A DNA stretch of 64,000 bases, from positions 2,418,001 to 2,482,000 of the forward strand of contig OZ059897.1 of the NCBI GenBank assembly GCA_964057225.1, in the 5' to 3' direction. Position numbers and translations under genes: made by a program. The stretch is from Auanema rhodensis. Its lineage: Eukaryota > Nematoda > Chromadorea > Rhabditida > Rhabditidae. The notes beneath the pieces were generated by a model. That model had not been told where the DNA came from. It saw nothing but the letters and a program-made list of their open reading frames with translations, and did not search any database. Position 1 is the stretch's first letter, and every line of letters begins with the position of its first letter. Below are positions 38,077 to 52,648 of the stretch, piece by piece.

Positions 38077-38080
38077 AAAA
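38077..38080 (+). other. One-base deletion in an A run (350-bp monomer M109)
   Basis: The run after 'gctagctt' has four A residues, where the other copies have five. This shifts the array phase by one base from here on. The same deletion is found 9476 bp downstream. Confidence 0.95.
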
Positions 38081-39662
38081 TGCACCGAGTAATCAACTGA
38101 TATAGGTTCACACTTATATCCTCGATTTTCACCCTGAAGAAATGATTTTTTCGTTGAAAAACATTGTCCATCGTATTCGTCTTGAAAAAAGGAATCTAAA
38201 AACATCTACTTTTCGTGAAATTATTTAGAAATTTTTCGGGAAAATTTTTGTCAAAATGTTTTTGGAAGCAATGTTGAGTGTACATGGGAACTCAACATAC
38301 ACTAATGCATTATTTTTCAAACGATCATAACTAATTTTTGTATAGAGCGTTTCTCAATGTAGTATAGTGCATTCGATGCGGATTTTTAAGCTGCGTTGAT
38401 CTGTGTTATCAGATTTGAGTTAGCTTAAAAATGCACCGAGATATCAACTGATATATGTTCACACTTATATCCTCGATTTTCACCCTGAAGAAATGATTTT
38501 TTCGTTGAAAAACATTGTCCATCGTATTCGTCTTGAAAAAAGGAATCTAAAAACATCTACTTTTCGTGAAATTATTTAGAAATTTTTCGGGAAAATTTTT
38601 GTCAAAATGTTTTTGGAAGCAATGTTGAGTGTACATGGGAACTCAACATACACTAATGCATTATTTTTCAAACGATCATAACTAATTTTTGTATAGAGCG
38701 TTTCTCAATGTAGTATAGTGCATTCGATGCGGATTTTTAAGCTGCGTTGATCTGTGTTATCAGATTTGAGTTAGCTTAAAAATGCACCGAGATATCAACT
38801 GATATATGTTCACACTTATATCCTCGATTTTCACCCTGAAGAAATGATTTTTTCGTTGAATAACATTGTCCATCATCTTCGTCTTGAAAAAAGGAATCTA
38901 AAAACATCTACTTTTTGTGAAATTATTTAGAAATTTTTCGGGAAAATTTTTGTCAAAATGTTTTTGGAAGCAATGTTGAGTGTACATGGGAACTCAACAT
39001 ACACTAATGCATTATTTTTCAAACGATCATAACTAATTTTTGTATAGAGCGTTTCTCAATGTAGTATAGTGCATTCGATGCGGATTTCTAAGCTGCGTTG
39101 ATCTGTGTTATCAGATTTGAGTTAGCTTAAAAATACACCGAGATATCAACTGATATATGTTCACACTTATATCCTCGATTTTCACTCTGAAGAAATGATT
39201 TTTTCGTTGAATAACATTGTCCATCGTCTTCGTCTTAAAAAAAGGAATCTAAAAACATCTACTTTTTGTGAAATTATTTAGAAATTTTTCGGGAAAATTT
39301 TTGTCAAAATGTTTTTGGAAGCAATGTTGAGTGTACATGGGAACTCAACATACACTAATGCATTATTTTTCAAACGATCATAACTAATTTTTGTATGGAG
39401 CGTTTCCCAATGTAGTATAGTGCATTCGATGCGGATTTTTAAGCTGCGTTGATCTGTGTTATCAGATTTGAGTTAACTTAAAAATGCACCGAGATATCAA
39501 CTGATATAGGTTCACACTTGTATCCTCGATTTTCACCCTGAAGAATTAATTTTTTCGTTGAATAACATTGTCCATCGTCTTTGCCTTGAAAAAAGAAATC
39601 TAAAAACTCCTACTTTTTGTGAAATTATTTGGAAATTTTTCGGGAAAATTTTTGTCACAATG

Positions 39663-42600
39663 TTTTTGGAAGCAATGTTGAGTGTACATGGGAACTCAAC
39701 ATACACTAATGCATTATTTTTCAAACGATCATAACTAATTTTTGTATAGAGCGTTTCTCATTGTAGTATAGTGCATTCGATGCGGATTTTTAAGCTGCGT
39801 TGATCTGTGTTATCAGATTTGAGTTAACTTAAAAATGCACCGAGATATCAACTGATATAGGTTCACACTTGTATCCTCGATTTTCACCCTGAAGAAATGA
39901 TTTTTTCGTTGAAAAACATTGTCCATCGTATTCGTCTTGAAAAAAGGAATCTAAAAACATCTACTTTTCGTGAAATTATTTAGAAATTTTTCGGGAAAAT
40001 TTTTGTCAAAATGTTTTTGGAAGCAATGTTGAGTGTACATGGGAACTCAACATACACTAATGCATTATTTTTCAAACGATCATAACTAATTTTTGTATAG
40101 AGCGTTTCTCAATGTAGTATAGTGCATTCGATGCGGATTTTTAAGCTGCGTTGATCTGTGTTATCAGATTTGAGTTAGCTTAAAAATGCACCGAGATATC
40201 AACTGATATATGTTCACACTTATATCCTCGATTTTCACCCTGAAGAAATGATTTTTTCGTTGAATAACATTGTCCATCATCTTCGTCTTGAAAAAAGGAA
40301 TCTAAAAACATCTACTTTTTGTGAAATTATTTAGAAATTTTTCGGGAAAATTTTTGTCAAAATGTTTTTGGAAGCAATGTTGAGTGTACATGGGAACTCA
40401 ACATACACTAATGCATTATTTTTCAAACGATCATAACTAATTTTTGTATGGAGCGTTTCTCAATGTAGTATAGTGCATTCGATGCGGATTTTTAAGCTGC
40501 GTTGATCTGTGTTATCAGATTTGAGTTAGCTTAAAAATGCACCGAGATATCAACTGATATATGTTCACACTTATATCCTCGATTTTCACCCTGAAGAAAT
40601 GATTTTTTCGTTGAATAACATTGTCCATCATCTTCGTCTTGAAAAAAGGAATCTAAAAACATCTACTTTTTGTGAAATTATTTAGAAATTTTTCGGGAAA
40701 ATTTTTGTCAAAATGTTTTTGGAAGCAATGTTGAGTGTACATGGGAACTCAACATACACTAATGCATTATTTTTCAAACGATCATAACTAATTTTTGTAT
40801 AGAGCGTTTTTCAATGTAGTATAGTGCATTCGATGCGGATTTCTAAGCTGCGTTGATCTGTGTTATCAGATTTGAGTTAGCTTAAAAATGCACCGAGATA
40901 TCAACTGATATATGTTCACACTTATATCCTCGATTTTCACTCTGAAGAAATGATTTTTTCGTTGAATAACATTGTCCATCGTCTTCGTCTTAAAAAAAGG
41001 AATCTAAAAACATCTACTTTTTGTGAAATTATTTAGAAATTTTTCGGGAAAATTTTTGTCAAAATGTTTTTGGAAGCAATGTTGAGTGTACATGGGAACT
41101 CAACATACACTAATGCATTATTTTTCAAACGATCATAACTAATTTTTGTATGGAGCGTTTCCCAATGTAGTATAGTGCATTCGATGCGGATTTTTAAGCT
41201 GCGTTGATCTGTGTTATCAGATTTGAGTTAACTTAAAAATGCACCGAGATATCAACTGATATAGGTTCACACTTGTATCCTCGATTTTCACCCTGAAGAA
41301 ATGATTTTTTCGTTGAAAAACATTGTCCATCGTATTCGTCTTGAAAAAAGGAATCTAAAAACATCTACTTTTCGTGAAATTATTTAGAAATTTTTCGGGA
41401 AAATTTTTGTCAAAATGTTTTTGGAAGCAATGTTGAGTGTACATGGGAACTCAACATACACTAATGCATTATTTTTCAAACGATCATAACTAATTTTTGT
41501 ATAGAACGTTTCTCATTGTAGTATAGTGCATTCGATGCGGATTTTTAAGCTGCGTTGATCTGTGTTATCAGATTTGAGTTAACTTAAAAATGCACCGAGA
41601 TATCAACTGATATAGGTTCACACTTGTATCCTCGATTTTCACCCTGAAGAAATGATTTTTTCGTTGAAAAACATTGTCCATCGTATTCGTCTTGAAAAAA
41701 GGAATCTAAAAAGATCTACTTTTCGTGAAATTATTTAGAAATTTTTCGGGAAAATTTTTGTCAAAATGTTTTTGGAAGCAATGTTGAGTGTACATGGGAA
41801 CTCAACATACACTAATGCATTATTTTTCAAACGATCATAACTAATTTTTGTATAGAGCGTTTCTCAATGTAGTATAGTGCATTCGATGCGGATTTTTAAG
41901 CTGCGTTGATCTGTGTTATCAGATTTGAGTTAGCTTAAAAATGCACCGAGATATCAACTGATATATGTTCACACTTATATCCTCGATTTTCACCCTGAAG
42001 AAATGATTTTTTCGTTGAATAACATTGTCCATCATCTTCGTCTTGAAAAAAGGAATCTAAAAACATCTACTTTTTGTGAAATTATTTAGAAATTTTTCGG
42101 GAAAATTTTTGTCAAAATGTTTTTGGAAGCAATGTTGAGTGTACATGGGAACTCAACATACACTAATGCATTATTTTTCAAACGATCATAACTAATTTTT
42201 GTATGGAGCGTTTCTCAATGTAGTATAGTGCATTCGATGCGGATTTTTAAGCTGCGTTGATCTGTGTTATCAGATTTGAGTTAGCTTAAAAATGCACCGA
42301 GATATCAACTGATATATGTTCACACTTATATCCTCGATTTTCACCCTGAAGAAATGATTTTTTCGTTGAATAACATTGTCCATCATCTTCGTCTTGAAAA
42401 AAGGAATCTAAAAACATCTACTTTTTGTGAAATTATTTAGAAATTTTTCGGGAAAATTTTTGTCAAAATGTTTTTGGAAGCAATGTTGAGTGTACATGGG
42501 AACTCAACATACACTAATGCATTATTTTTCAAACGATCATAACTAATTTTTGTATAGAGCGTTTCTCAATGTAGTATAGTGCATTCGATGCGGATTTCTA

Positions 42601-43172
42601 AGCTGCGTTGATCTGTGTTATCAGATTTGAGTTAGCTTAAAAATGCACCGAGATATCAACTGATATATGTTCACACTTATATCCTCGATTTTCACTCTGA
42701 AGAAATGATTTTTTCGTTGAATAACATTGTCCATCGTCTTCGTCTTAAAAAAAGGAATCTAAAAACATCTACTTTTTGTGAAATTATTTAGAAATTTTTC
42801 GGGAAAATTTTTGTCAAAATGTTTTTGGAAGCAATGTTGAGTGTACATGGGAACTCAACATACACTAATGCATTATTTTTCAAACGATCATAACTAATTT
42901 TTGTATGGAGCGTTTCCCAATGTAGTATAGTGCATTCGATGCGGATTTTTAAGCTGCGTTGATCTGTGTTATCAGATTTGAGTTAACTTAAAAATGCACC
43001 GAGATATCAACTGATATAGGTTCACACTTGTATCCTCGATTTTCACCCTGAAGAATTAATTTTTTCGTTGAATAACATTGTCCATCGTCTTTGCCTTGAA
43101 AAAAGAAATCTAAAAACTCCTACTTTTTGTGAAATTATTTGGAAATTTTTCGGGAAAATTTTTGTCACAATG
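39663..43172 (+). repeat. Pentamer duplication M114-M118 / M119-M123 inside the 27-mer
   Basis: Two runs of five share the order: 'ttgtat/gtattcg' copy, 'ccatcatc' copy, 'tatggagc + ccatcatc' copy, 'tttctaag + cactctg' copy, then 'gtttcccaatg' copy. The units are 1755 bp each. They differ in the last slot, where M118 is B-type while M123 is A-type with 'atttgg'. The pair is copied at 49139-52648. Confidence 0.75.
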
Positions 43173-46100
43173 TTTTTGGAAGCAATGTTGAGTGTACATG
43201 GGAACTCAACATACACTAATGCATTATTTTTCAAACGATCATAACTAATTTTTGTATAGAGCGTTTCTCATTGTAGTATAGTGCATTCGATGCGGATTTT
43301 TAAGCTGCGTTGATCTGTGTTATCAGATTTGAGTTAACTTAAAAATGCACCGAGATATCAACTGATATAGGTTCACACTTGTATCCTCGATTTTCACCCT
43401 GAAGAAATGATTTTTTCGTTGAAAAACATTGTCCATCGTATTCGTCTTGAAAAAAGGAATCTAAAAACATCTACTTTTCGTGAAATTATTCAGAAATTTT
43501 TCGGGAAAATTTTTGTCAAAATGTTTTTGGAAGCAATGTTGAGTGTACATGGGAACTCAACATACACTAATGCATTATTTTTCAAACGATCATAACTAAT
43601 TTTTGTATAGAGCGTTTCTCAATGTAGTATAGTGCATTCGATGCGGATTTTTAAGCTGCGTTGATCTGTGTTATCAGATTTGAGTTAGCTTAAAAATGCA
43701 CCGAGATATCAACTGATATATGTTCACACTTATATCCTCGATTTTCACCCTGAAGAAATGATTTTTTCGTTGAATAACATTGTCCATCATCTTCGTCTTG
43801 AAAAAAGGAATCTAAAAACATCTACTTTTTGTGAAATTATTTAGAAATTTTTCGGGAAAATTTTTGTCAAAATGTTTTTGGAAGCAATGTTGAGTGTACA
43901 TGGGAACTCAACATACACTAATGCATTATTTTTCAAACGATCATAACTAATTTTTGTATGGAGCGTTTCTCAATGTAGAATAGTGCATTCGATGCGGATT
44001 TTTAAGCTGCGTTGATCTGTGTTATCAGATTTGAGTTAACTTAAAAATGCACCGAGATATCAACTGATATATGTTCACACTTATATCCTCGATTTTCACC
44101 CTGAAGAATTAATTTTTTCGTTGAATAACATTGTCCATCGTCTTCGTCTTAAAAAAAGGAATCTAAAAACATCTACTTTTTGTGAAATTATTTAGAAATT
44201 TTTCGGGAAAATTTTTGTCAAAATGTTTTTGGAAGCAATGTTGAGTGTACATGGGAACTCAACATACACTAATGCATTATTTTTCAAACGATCATAACTA
44301 ATTTTTGTATAGAGCGTTTCTCAATGTAGTATAGTGCATTCGATGCGGATTTCTAAGCTGCGTTGATCTGTGTTATCAGATTTGAGTTAGCTTAAAAATG
44401 CACCGAGATATCAACTGATATATGTTCACACTTATATCCTCGATTTTCACCCTGAAGAAATGATTTTTTCGTTGAATAACATTGTCCATCGTCTTCGTCT
44501 TAAAAAAAGGAATCTAAAAACATCTACTTTTTGTGAAATTATTTAGAAATTTTTCGGGAAAATTTTTGTCAAAATGTTTTTGGAAGCAATGTTGAGTGTA
44601 CATGGGAACTCAACATACACTAATGCATTATTTTTCAAACGATCATAACTAATTTTTGTATGGAGCGTTTCTCAATGTAGTATAGTGCATTCGATGCGGA
44701 TTTTTAAGCTGCGTTGATCTGTGTTATCAGATTTGCGCTAGCTTAAAAATGCACCGAGTAATCAACTGATATAGGTTCACACTTATATCCTCGATTTTCA
44801 CCCTGAAGAATTAATTTTTTCGTTGAATAACATTGTCCATCGTCTTTGCCTTGAAAAAAGAAATCTAAAAACTCCTACTTTTTGTGAAATTATTTAGAAA
44901 TTTTTCAGGAAAATTTTTGTCAAAATGTTTTTGGAAGCAATGTTGAGTGTACATGGGAACTCAACATACACTAATGCATTATTTTTCAAACGATCATAAC
45001 TAATTTTTGTATGGAGCGTTTCTCAATGTAGTATAGTGCATTCGATGCGGATTTTTAAGCTGCGTTGATCTGTGTTATCAGATTTGAGTTAGCTTAAAAA
45101 TGCACCGAGATATCAACTGATATATGTTCACACTTATATCCTCGATTTTCACCCTGAAGAAATGATTTTTTCGTTGAATAACATTGTCCATCGTCTTCGT
45201 CTTAAAAAAAGGAATCTAAAAACATCTACTTTTTGTGAAATTATTTAGAAATTTTTCGGGAAAATTTTTGTCAAAATGTTTTTGGAAGCAATGTTGAGTG
45301 TACATGGGAACTCAACATACACTAATGCATTATTTTTCAAACGATCATAACTAATTTTTGTATGGAGCGTTTCTCAATGTAGTATAGTGCATTCGATGCG
45401 GATTTTTAAGCTGCGTTGATCTGTGTTATCAGATTTGCGCTAGCTTAAAAATGCACCGAGTAATCAACTGATATAGGTTCACACTTATATCCTCGATTTT
45501 CACCCTGAAGAATTAATTTTTTCGTTGAATAACATTGTCCATCGTCTTTGCCTTGAAAAAAGAAATCTAAAAACTCCTACTTTTTGTGAAATTATTTAGA
45601 AATTTTTCAGGAAAATTTTTGTCAAAATGTTTTTGGAAGCAATGTTGAGTGTACATGGGAACTCAACATACACTAATGCATTATTTTTCAAACGATCATA
45701 ACTAATTTTTGTATGGAGCGTTTCTCAATGTAGTATAGTGCATTCGATGCGGATTTTTAAGCTGCGTTGATCTGTGTTATCAGATTTGAGTTAGCTTAAA
45801 AATGCACCGAGATATCAACTGATTTATGTTCACACTTATATCCTCGATTTTCACCCTGAAGAAATGATTTTTTTGTTGAATAACATTGTCCATCGTCTTC
45901 GTCTTAAAAAAAGGAATCTAAAAACATCTACTTTTTGTGAAATTATTTAGAAATTTTTCGGGAAAATTTTTGTCAAAATGTTTTTGGAAGCAATGTTGAG
46001 TGTACATGGGAACTCAACATACACTAATGCATTATTTTTCAAACGATCATAACTAATTTTTGTATGGAGCGTTTCTCAATGTAGTATAGTGCATTCGATG

Positions 46101-49100
46101 CGGATTTTTAAGCTGCGTTGATCTGTGTTATCAGATTTGCGCTAGCTTAAAAATGCACCGAGTAATCAACTGATATAGGTTCACACTTATATCCTCGATT
46201 TTCACCCTGAAGAATTAATTTTTTCGTTGAATAACATTGTCCATCGTCTTTGCCTTGAAAAAAGAAATCTAAAAACTCCTACTTTTTGTGAAATTATTTA
46301 GAAATTTTTCGGGAAAATTTTTGTCACAATGTTTTTGGAAGCAATGTTGAGTGTACATGGGAACTCAACATACACTAATGCATTATTTTTCAAACGATCA
46401 TAACTAATTTTTGTATGGAGCGTTTCTCAATGTAGTATAGTGCATTCGATGCGGATTTTTAAGCTGCGTTGATCTGTGTTATCAGATTTGCGCTAGCTTA
46501 AAAATGCACCGAGTAATCAACTGATATAGGTTCACACTTGTATCCTCGATTTTCACCCTGAAGAAATGATTTTTTCGTTGAAAACCATTGTCCATCGTAT
46601 TCGTCTTGAAAAAAGGAATCTAAAAACATCTACTTTTCGTGAAATTATTTAGAAATTTTTCGGGAAAATTTTTGTCAAAATGTTTTTGGAAGCAATGTTG
46701 AGTGTACATGGGAACTCAACATACACTAATGCATTATTTTTCAAACGATCATAACTAATTTTTGTATGGAGCGTTTCTCAATGTAGTATAGTGCATTCGA
46801 TGCAAATTTTTAAGCTGCGTTGATCTGTGTTATCAGATTTGCGCTAGCTTAAAAATGCACTGAGTAATCAACTGATATAGGTTCACACTTATATCCTCGA
46901 TTTTCACCCTGAAGAATTAATTTTTTCGTTGAATAACATTGTCCATCGTCTTTGCCTTGAAAAAAGAAATCTAAAAACTCCTACTTTTTGTGAAATTATT
47001 TAGAAATTTTTCGGGAAAATTTTTGTCACAATGTTTTTGGAAGCAATGTTGAGTGTACATGGGAACTCAACATACACTAATGCATTATTTTTCAAACGAT
47101 CATAACTAATTTTTGTATAGAGCGTTTCTCAATGTAGTATAGTGCATTCGATGCGGATTTTTAAGCTGCGTTGATCTGTGTTATCAGATTTGAGTTAGCT
47201 TAAAAATGCACCGAGATATCAACTGATATATGTTCACACTTATATCCTCGATTTTCACCCTGAAGAAATGATTTTTTCGTTGAATAACATTGTCCATCAT
47301 CTTCGTCTTGAAAAAAGGAATCTAAAAACATCTACTTTTTCTGAAATTATTTAGAAATTTTTCGGGAAAATTTTTGTCAAAATGTTTTTGGAAGCAATGT
47401 TGAGTGTACATGGGAACTCAACATACACTAATGCATTATTTTTCAAACGATCATAACTAATTTTTGTATGGAGCGTTTCTCAATGTAGTATAGTGCATTC
47501 GATGCGGATTTTTAAGCTGCGTTGATCTGTGTTATCAGATTTGCGCTAGCTTAAAATGCACCGAGTAATCAACTGATATAGGTTCACACTTATATCCTCG
47601 ATTTTCACCCTGAAGAAATGATTTTTTCGTTGAAAAACATTGTCCATCGTATTCGTCTTGAAAAAAGGAATCTAAAAACATCTACTTTTCGTGAAATTAT
47701 TTAGAAATTTTTCGGGAAAATTTTTGTCAAAATGTTTTTGGAAGCAATGTTGAGTGTACATGGGAACTCAACATACACTAATGCATTATTTTTCAAACGA
47801 TCATAACTAATTTTTGTATAGAGCGTTTCTCAATGTAGTATAGTGCATTCGATGCGGATTTTTAAGCTGCGTTGATCTGTGTTATCAGATTTGAGTTAGC
47901 TTAAAAATGCACCGAGATATCAACTGATATATGTTCACACTTATATCCTCGATTTTCACCCTGAAGAAATGATTTTTTCGTTGAAAAACATTGTCCATCG
48001 TATTCGTCTTGAAAAAAGGAATCTAAAAACATCTACTTTTCGTGAAATTATTTAGAAATTTTTCGGGAAAATTTTTGTCAAAATGTTTTTGGAAGCAATG
48101 TTGAGTGTACATGGGAACTCAACATACACTAATGCATTATTTTTCAAACGATCATAACTAATTTTTGTATAGAGCGTTTCTCAATGTAGTATAGTGCATT
48201 CGATGCGGATTTTTAAGCTGCGTTGATCTGTGTTATCAGATTTGAGTTAGCTTAAAAATGCACCGAGATATCAACTGATATATGTTCACACTTATATCCT
48301 CGATTTTCACCCTGAAGAAATGATTTTTTCGTTGAATAACATTGTCCATCATCTTCGTCTTGAAAAAAGGAATCTAAAAACATCTACTTTTTGTGAAATT
48401 ATTTAGAAATTTTTCGGGAAAATTTTTGTCAAAATGTTTTTGGAAGCAATGTTGAGTGTACATGGGAACTCAACATACACTAATGCATTATTTTTCAAAC
48501 GATCATAACTAATTTTTGTATAGAGCGTTTCTCAATGTAGTATAGTGCATTCGATGCGGATTTCTAAGCTGCGTTGATCTGTGTTATCAGATTTGAGTTA
48601 GCTTAAAAATACACCGAGATATCAACTGATATATGTTCACACTTATATCCTCGATTTTCACTCTGAAGAAATGATTTTTTCGTTGAATAACATTGTCCAT
48701 CGTCTTCGTCTTAAAAAAAGGAATCTAAAAACATCTACTTTTTGTGAAATTATTTAGAAATTTTTCGGGAAAATTTTTGTCAAAATGTTTTTGGAAGCAA
48801 TGTTGAGTGTACATGGGAACTCAACATACACTAATGCATTATTTTTCAAACGATCATAACTAATTTTTGTATGGAGCGTTTCCCAATGTAGTATAGTGCA
48901 TTCGATGCGGATTTTTAAGCTGCGTTGATCTGTGTTATCAGATTTGAGTTAACTTAAAAATGCACCGAGATATCAACTGATATAGGTTCACACTTGTATC
49001 CTCGATTTTCACCCTGAAGAATTAATTTTTTCGTTGAATAACATTGTCCATCGTCTTTGCCTTGAAAAAAGAAATCTAAAAACTCCTACTTTTTGTGAAA

Positions 49101-52100
49101 TTATTTGGAAATTTTTCGGGAAAATTTTTGTCACAATGTTTTTGGAAGCAATGTTGAGTGTACATGGGAACTCAACATACACTAATGCATTATTTTTCAA
49201 ACGATCATAACTAATTTTTGTATAGAGCGTTTCTCATTGTAGTATAGTGCATTCGATGCGGATTTTTAAGCTGCGTTGATCTGTGTTATCAGATTTGAGT
49301 TAACTTAAAAATGCACCGAGATATCAACTGATATAGGTTCACACTTGTATCCTCGATTTTCACCCTGAAGAAATGATTTTTTCGTTGAAAAACATTGTCC
49401 ATCGTATTCGTCTTGAAAAAAGGAATCTAAAAACATCTACTTTTCGTGAAATTATTTAGAAATTTTTCGGGAAAATTTTTGTCAAAATGTTTTTGGAAGC
49501 AATGTTGAGTGTACATGGGAACTCAACATACACTAATGCATTATTTTTCAAACGATCATAACTAATTTTTGTATAGAGCGTTTCTCAATGTAGTATAGTG
49601 CATTCGATGCGGATTTTTAAGCTGCGTTGATCTGTGTTATCAGATTTGAGTTAGCTTAAAAATGCACCGAGATATCAACTGATATATGTTCACACTTATA
49701 TCCTCGATTTTCACCCTGAAGAAATGATTTTTTCGTTGAATAACATTGTCCATCATCTTCGTCTTGAAAAAAGGAATCTAAAAACATCTACTTTTTGTGA
49801 AATTATTTAGAAATTTTTCGGGAAAATTTTTGTCAAAATGTTTTTGGAAGCAATGTTGAGTGTACATGGGAACTCAACATACACTAATGCATTATTTTTC
49901 AAACGATCATAACTAATTTTTGTATGGAGCGTTTCTCAATGTAGTATAGTGCATTCGATGCGGATTTTTAAGCTGCGTTGATCTGTGTTATCAGATTTGA
50001 GTTAGCTTAAAAATGCACCGAGATATCAACTGATATATGTTCACACTTATATCCTCGATTTTCACCCTGAAGAAATGATTTTTTCGTTGAATAACATTGT
50101 CCATCATCTTCGTCTTGAAAAAAGGAATCTAAAAACATCTACTTTTTGTGAAATTATTTAGAAATTTTTCGGGAAAATTTTTGTCAAAATGTTTTTGGAA
50201 GCAATGTTGAGTGTACATGGGAACTCAACATACACTAATGCATTATTTTTCAAACGATCATAACTTATTTTTGTATAGAGCTTTTCTCAATGTAGTATAG
50301 TGCATTCGATGCGGATTTCTAAGCTGCGTTGATCTGTGTTATCAGATTTGAGTTAGCTTAAAAATGCACCGAGATATCAACTGATATATGTTCACACTTA
50401 TATCCTCGATTTTCACTCTGAAGAAATGATTTTTTCGTTGAATAACATTGTCCATCGTCTTCGTCTTAAAAAAAGGAATCTAAAAACATCTACTTTTTGT
50501 GAAATTATTTAGAAATTTTTCGGGAAAATTTTTGTCAAAATGTTTTTGGAAGCAATGTTGAGTGTACATGGGAACTCAACATACACTAATGCATTATTTT
50601 TCAAACGATCATAACTAATTTTTGTATGGAGCGTTTCCCAATGTAGTATAGTGCATTCGATGCGGATTTTTAAGCTGCGTTGATCTGTGTTATCAGATTT
50701 GAGTTAACTTAAAAATGCACCGAGATATCAACTGATATAGGTTCACACTTGTATCCTCGATTTTCACCCTGAAGAAATGATTTTTTCGTTGAAAAACATT
50801 GTCCATCGTATTCGTCTTGAAAAAAGGAATCTAAAAACATCTACTTTTCGTGAAATTATTTAGAAATTTTTCGGGAAAATTTTTGTCAAAATGTTTTTGG
50901 AAGCAATGTTGAGTGTACATGGGAACTCAACATACACTAATGCATTATTTTTCAAACGATCATAACTAATTTTTGTATAGAACGTTTCTCATTGTAGTAT
51001 AGTGCATTCGATGCGGATTTTTAAGCTGCGTTGATCTGTGTTATCAGATTTGAGTTAACTTAAAAATGCACCGAGATATCAACTGATATAGGTTCACACT
51101 TGTATCCTCGATTTTCACCCTGAAGAAATGATTTTTTCGTTGAAAAACATTGTCCATCGTATTCGTCTTGAAAAAAGGAATCTAAAAACATCTACTTTTC
51201 GTGAAATTATTTAGAAATTTTTCGGGAAAATTTTTGTCAAAATGTTTTTGGAAGCAATGTTGAGTGTACATGGGAACTCAACATACACTAATGCATTATT
51301 TTTCAAACGATCATAACTAATTTTTGTATAGAGCGTTTCTCAATGTAGTATAGTGCATTCGATGCGGATTTTTAAGCTGCGTTGATCTGTGTTATCAGAT
51401 TTGAGTTAGCTTAAAAATGCACCGAGATATCAACTGATATATGTTCACACTTATATCCTCGATTTTCACCCTGAAGAAATGATTTTTTCGTTGAATAACA
51501 TTGTCCATCATCTTCGTCTTGAAAAAAGGAATCTAAAAACATCTACTTTTTGTGAAATTATTTAGAAATTTTTCGGGAAAATTTTTGTCAAAATGTTTTT
51601 GGAAGCAATGTTGAGTGTACATGGGAACTCAACATACACTAATGCATTATTTTTCAAACGATCATAACTAATTTTTGTATGGAGCGTTTCTCAATGTAGT
51701 ATAGTGCATTCGATGCGGATTTTTAAGCTGCGTTGATCTGTGTTATCAGATTTGAGTTAGCTTAAAAATGCACCGAGATATCAACTGATATATGTTCACA
51801 CTTATATCCTCGATTTTCACCCTGAAGAAATGATTTTTTCGTTGAATAACATTGTCCATCATCTTCGTCTTGAAAAAAGGAATCTAAAAACATCTACTTT
51901 TTGTGAAATTATTTAGAAATTTTTCGGGAAAATTTTTGTCAAAATGTTTTTGGAAGCAATGTTGAGTGTACATGGGAACTCAACATACACTAATGCATTA
52001 TTTTTCAAACGATCATAACTAATTTTTGTAAAGAGCGTTTCTCAATGTAGTATAGTGCATTCGATGCGGATTTCTAAGCTGCGTTGATCTGTGTTATCAG

Positions 52101-52648
52101 ATTTGAGTTAGCTTAAAAATGCACCGAGATATCAACTGATATATGTTCACACTTATATCCTCGATTTTCACTCTGAAGAAATGATTTTTTCGTTGAATAA
52201 CATTGTCCATCGTCTTCGTCTTAAAAAAAGGAATCTAAAAACATCTACTTTTTGTGAAATTATTTAGAAATTTTTCGGGAAAATTTTTGTCAAAATGTTT
52301 TTGGAAGCAATGTTGAGTGTACATGGGAACTCAACATACACTAATGCATTATTTTTCAAACGATCATAACTAATTTTTGTATGGAGCGTTTCCCAATGTA
52401 GTATAGTGCATTCGATGCGGATTTTTAAGCTGCGTTGATCTGTGTTATCAGATTTGAGTTAACTTAAAAATGCACCGAGATATCAACTGATATAGGTTCA
52501 CACTTGTATCCTCGATTTTCACCCTGAAGAATTAATTTTTTCGTTGAATAACATTGTCCATCGTCTTTGCCTTGAAAAAAGAAATCTAAAAACTCCTACT
52601 TTTTGTGAAATTATTTGGAAATTTTTCGGGAAAATTTTTGTCACAATG
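43173..52648 (+). repeat. 27-monomer block, copy 2 (M124-M150)
   Basis: This is a near-exact tandem copy of the preceding block from M133 on. Private differences I noticed over about 8 kb are few: 'gtattcgtc' against 'gtatttgtc' (M133/M106), 'aaaacatct' against 'aaaagatct' (M146/M119), 'aacttattt' with 'gcttttctc' (M144), 'gtaaagagc' (M149) and 'gtttttcaat' in copy 1 only (M117). In the first third, M99-M101 of copy 1 have no match, and a compensating three-monomer expansion of 'gcgctagc/tcagga' type copies (around M129-M132) restores the same total of 27. Confidence 0.88.
47553..47556 (+). other. Same one-base deletion, duplicated (monomer M136)
   Basis: It is identical in context to the deletion at 38077 and sits in the matching monomer of the second 27-mer copy. 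It is therefore a copied event, not an independent one. Confidence 0.95.

Larger units (their letters stand above)
33697..43172 (+). repeat. 27-monomer (9476-bp) block, copy 1 (M97-M123)
   Basis: Markers recur 9476 bp downstream (27 x 351 minus one): the shortened A run at 38077, 'gatgcaaattt' (M107 and M134), 'ttttctgaaat' (M108 and M135), 'aatacaccg' (M112 and M139), 'gtatagaacg' (M119 and M146) and 'cactctgaag' (M112, M117, M122 and partners). M106-M128 match M133-M155 closely. The first part (M99-M105) is rearranged relative to the second copy. Frequent monomers here carry 'ccatcatcttcg', 'tcaggaaaa' or 'ttttcgtg', which I do not see in the left half except rarely. Confidence 0.88.
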
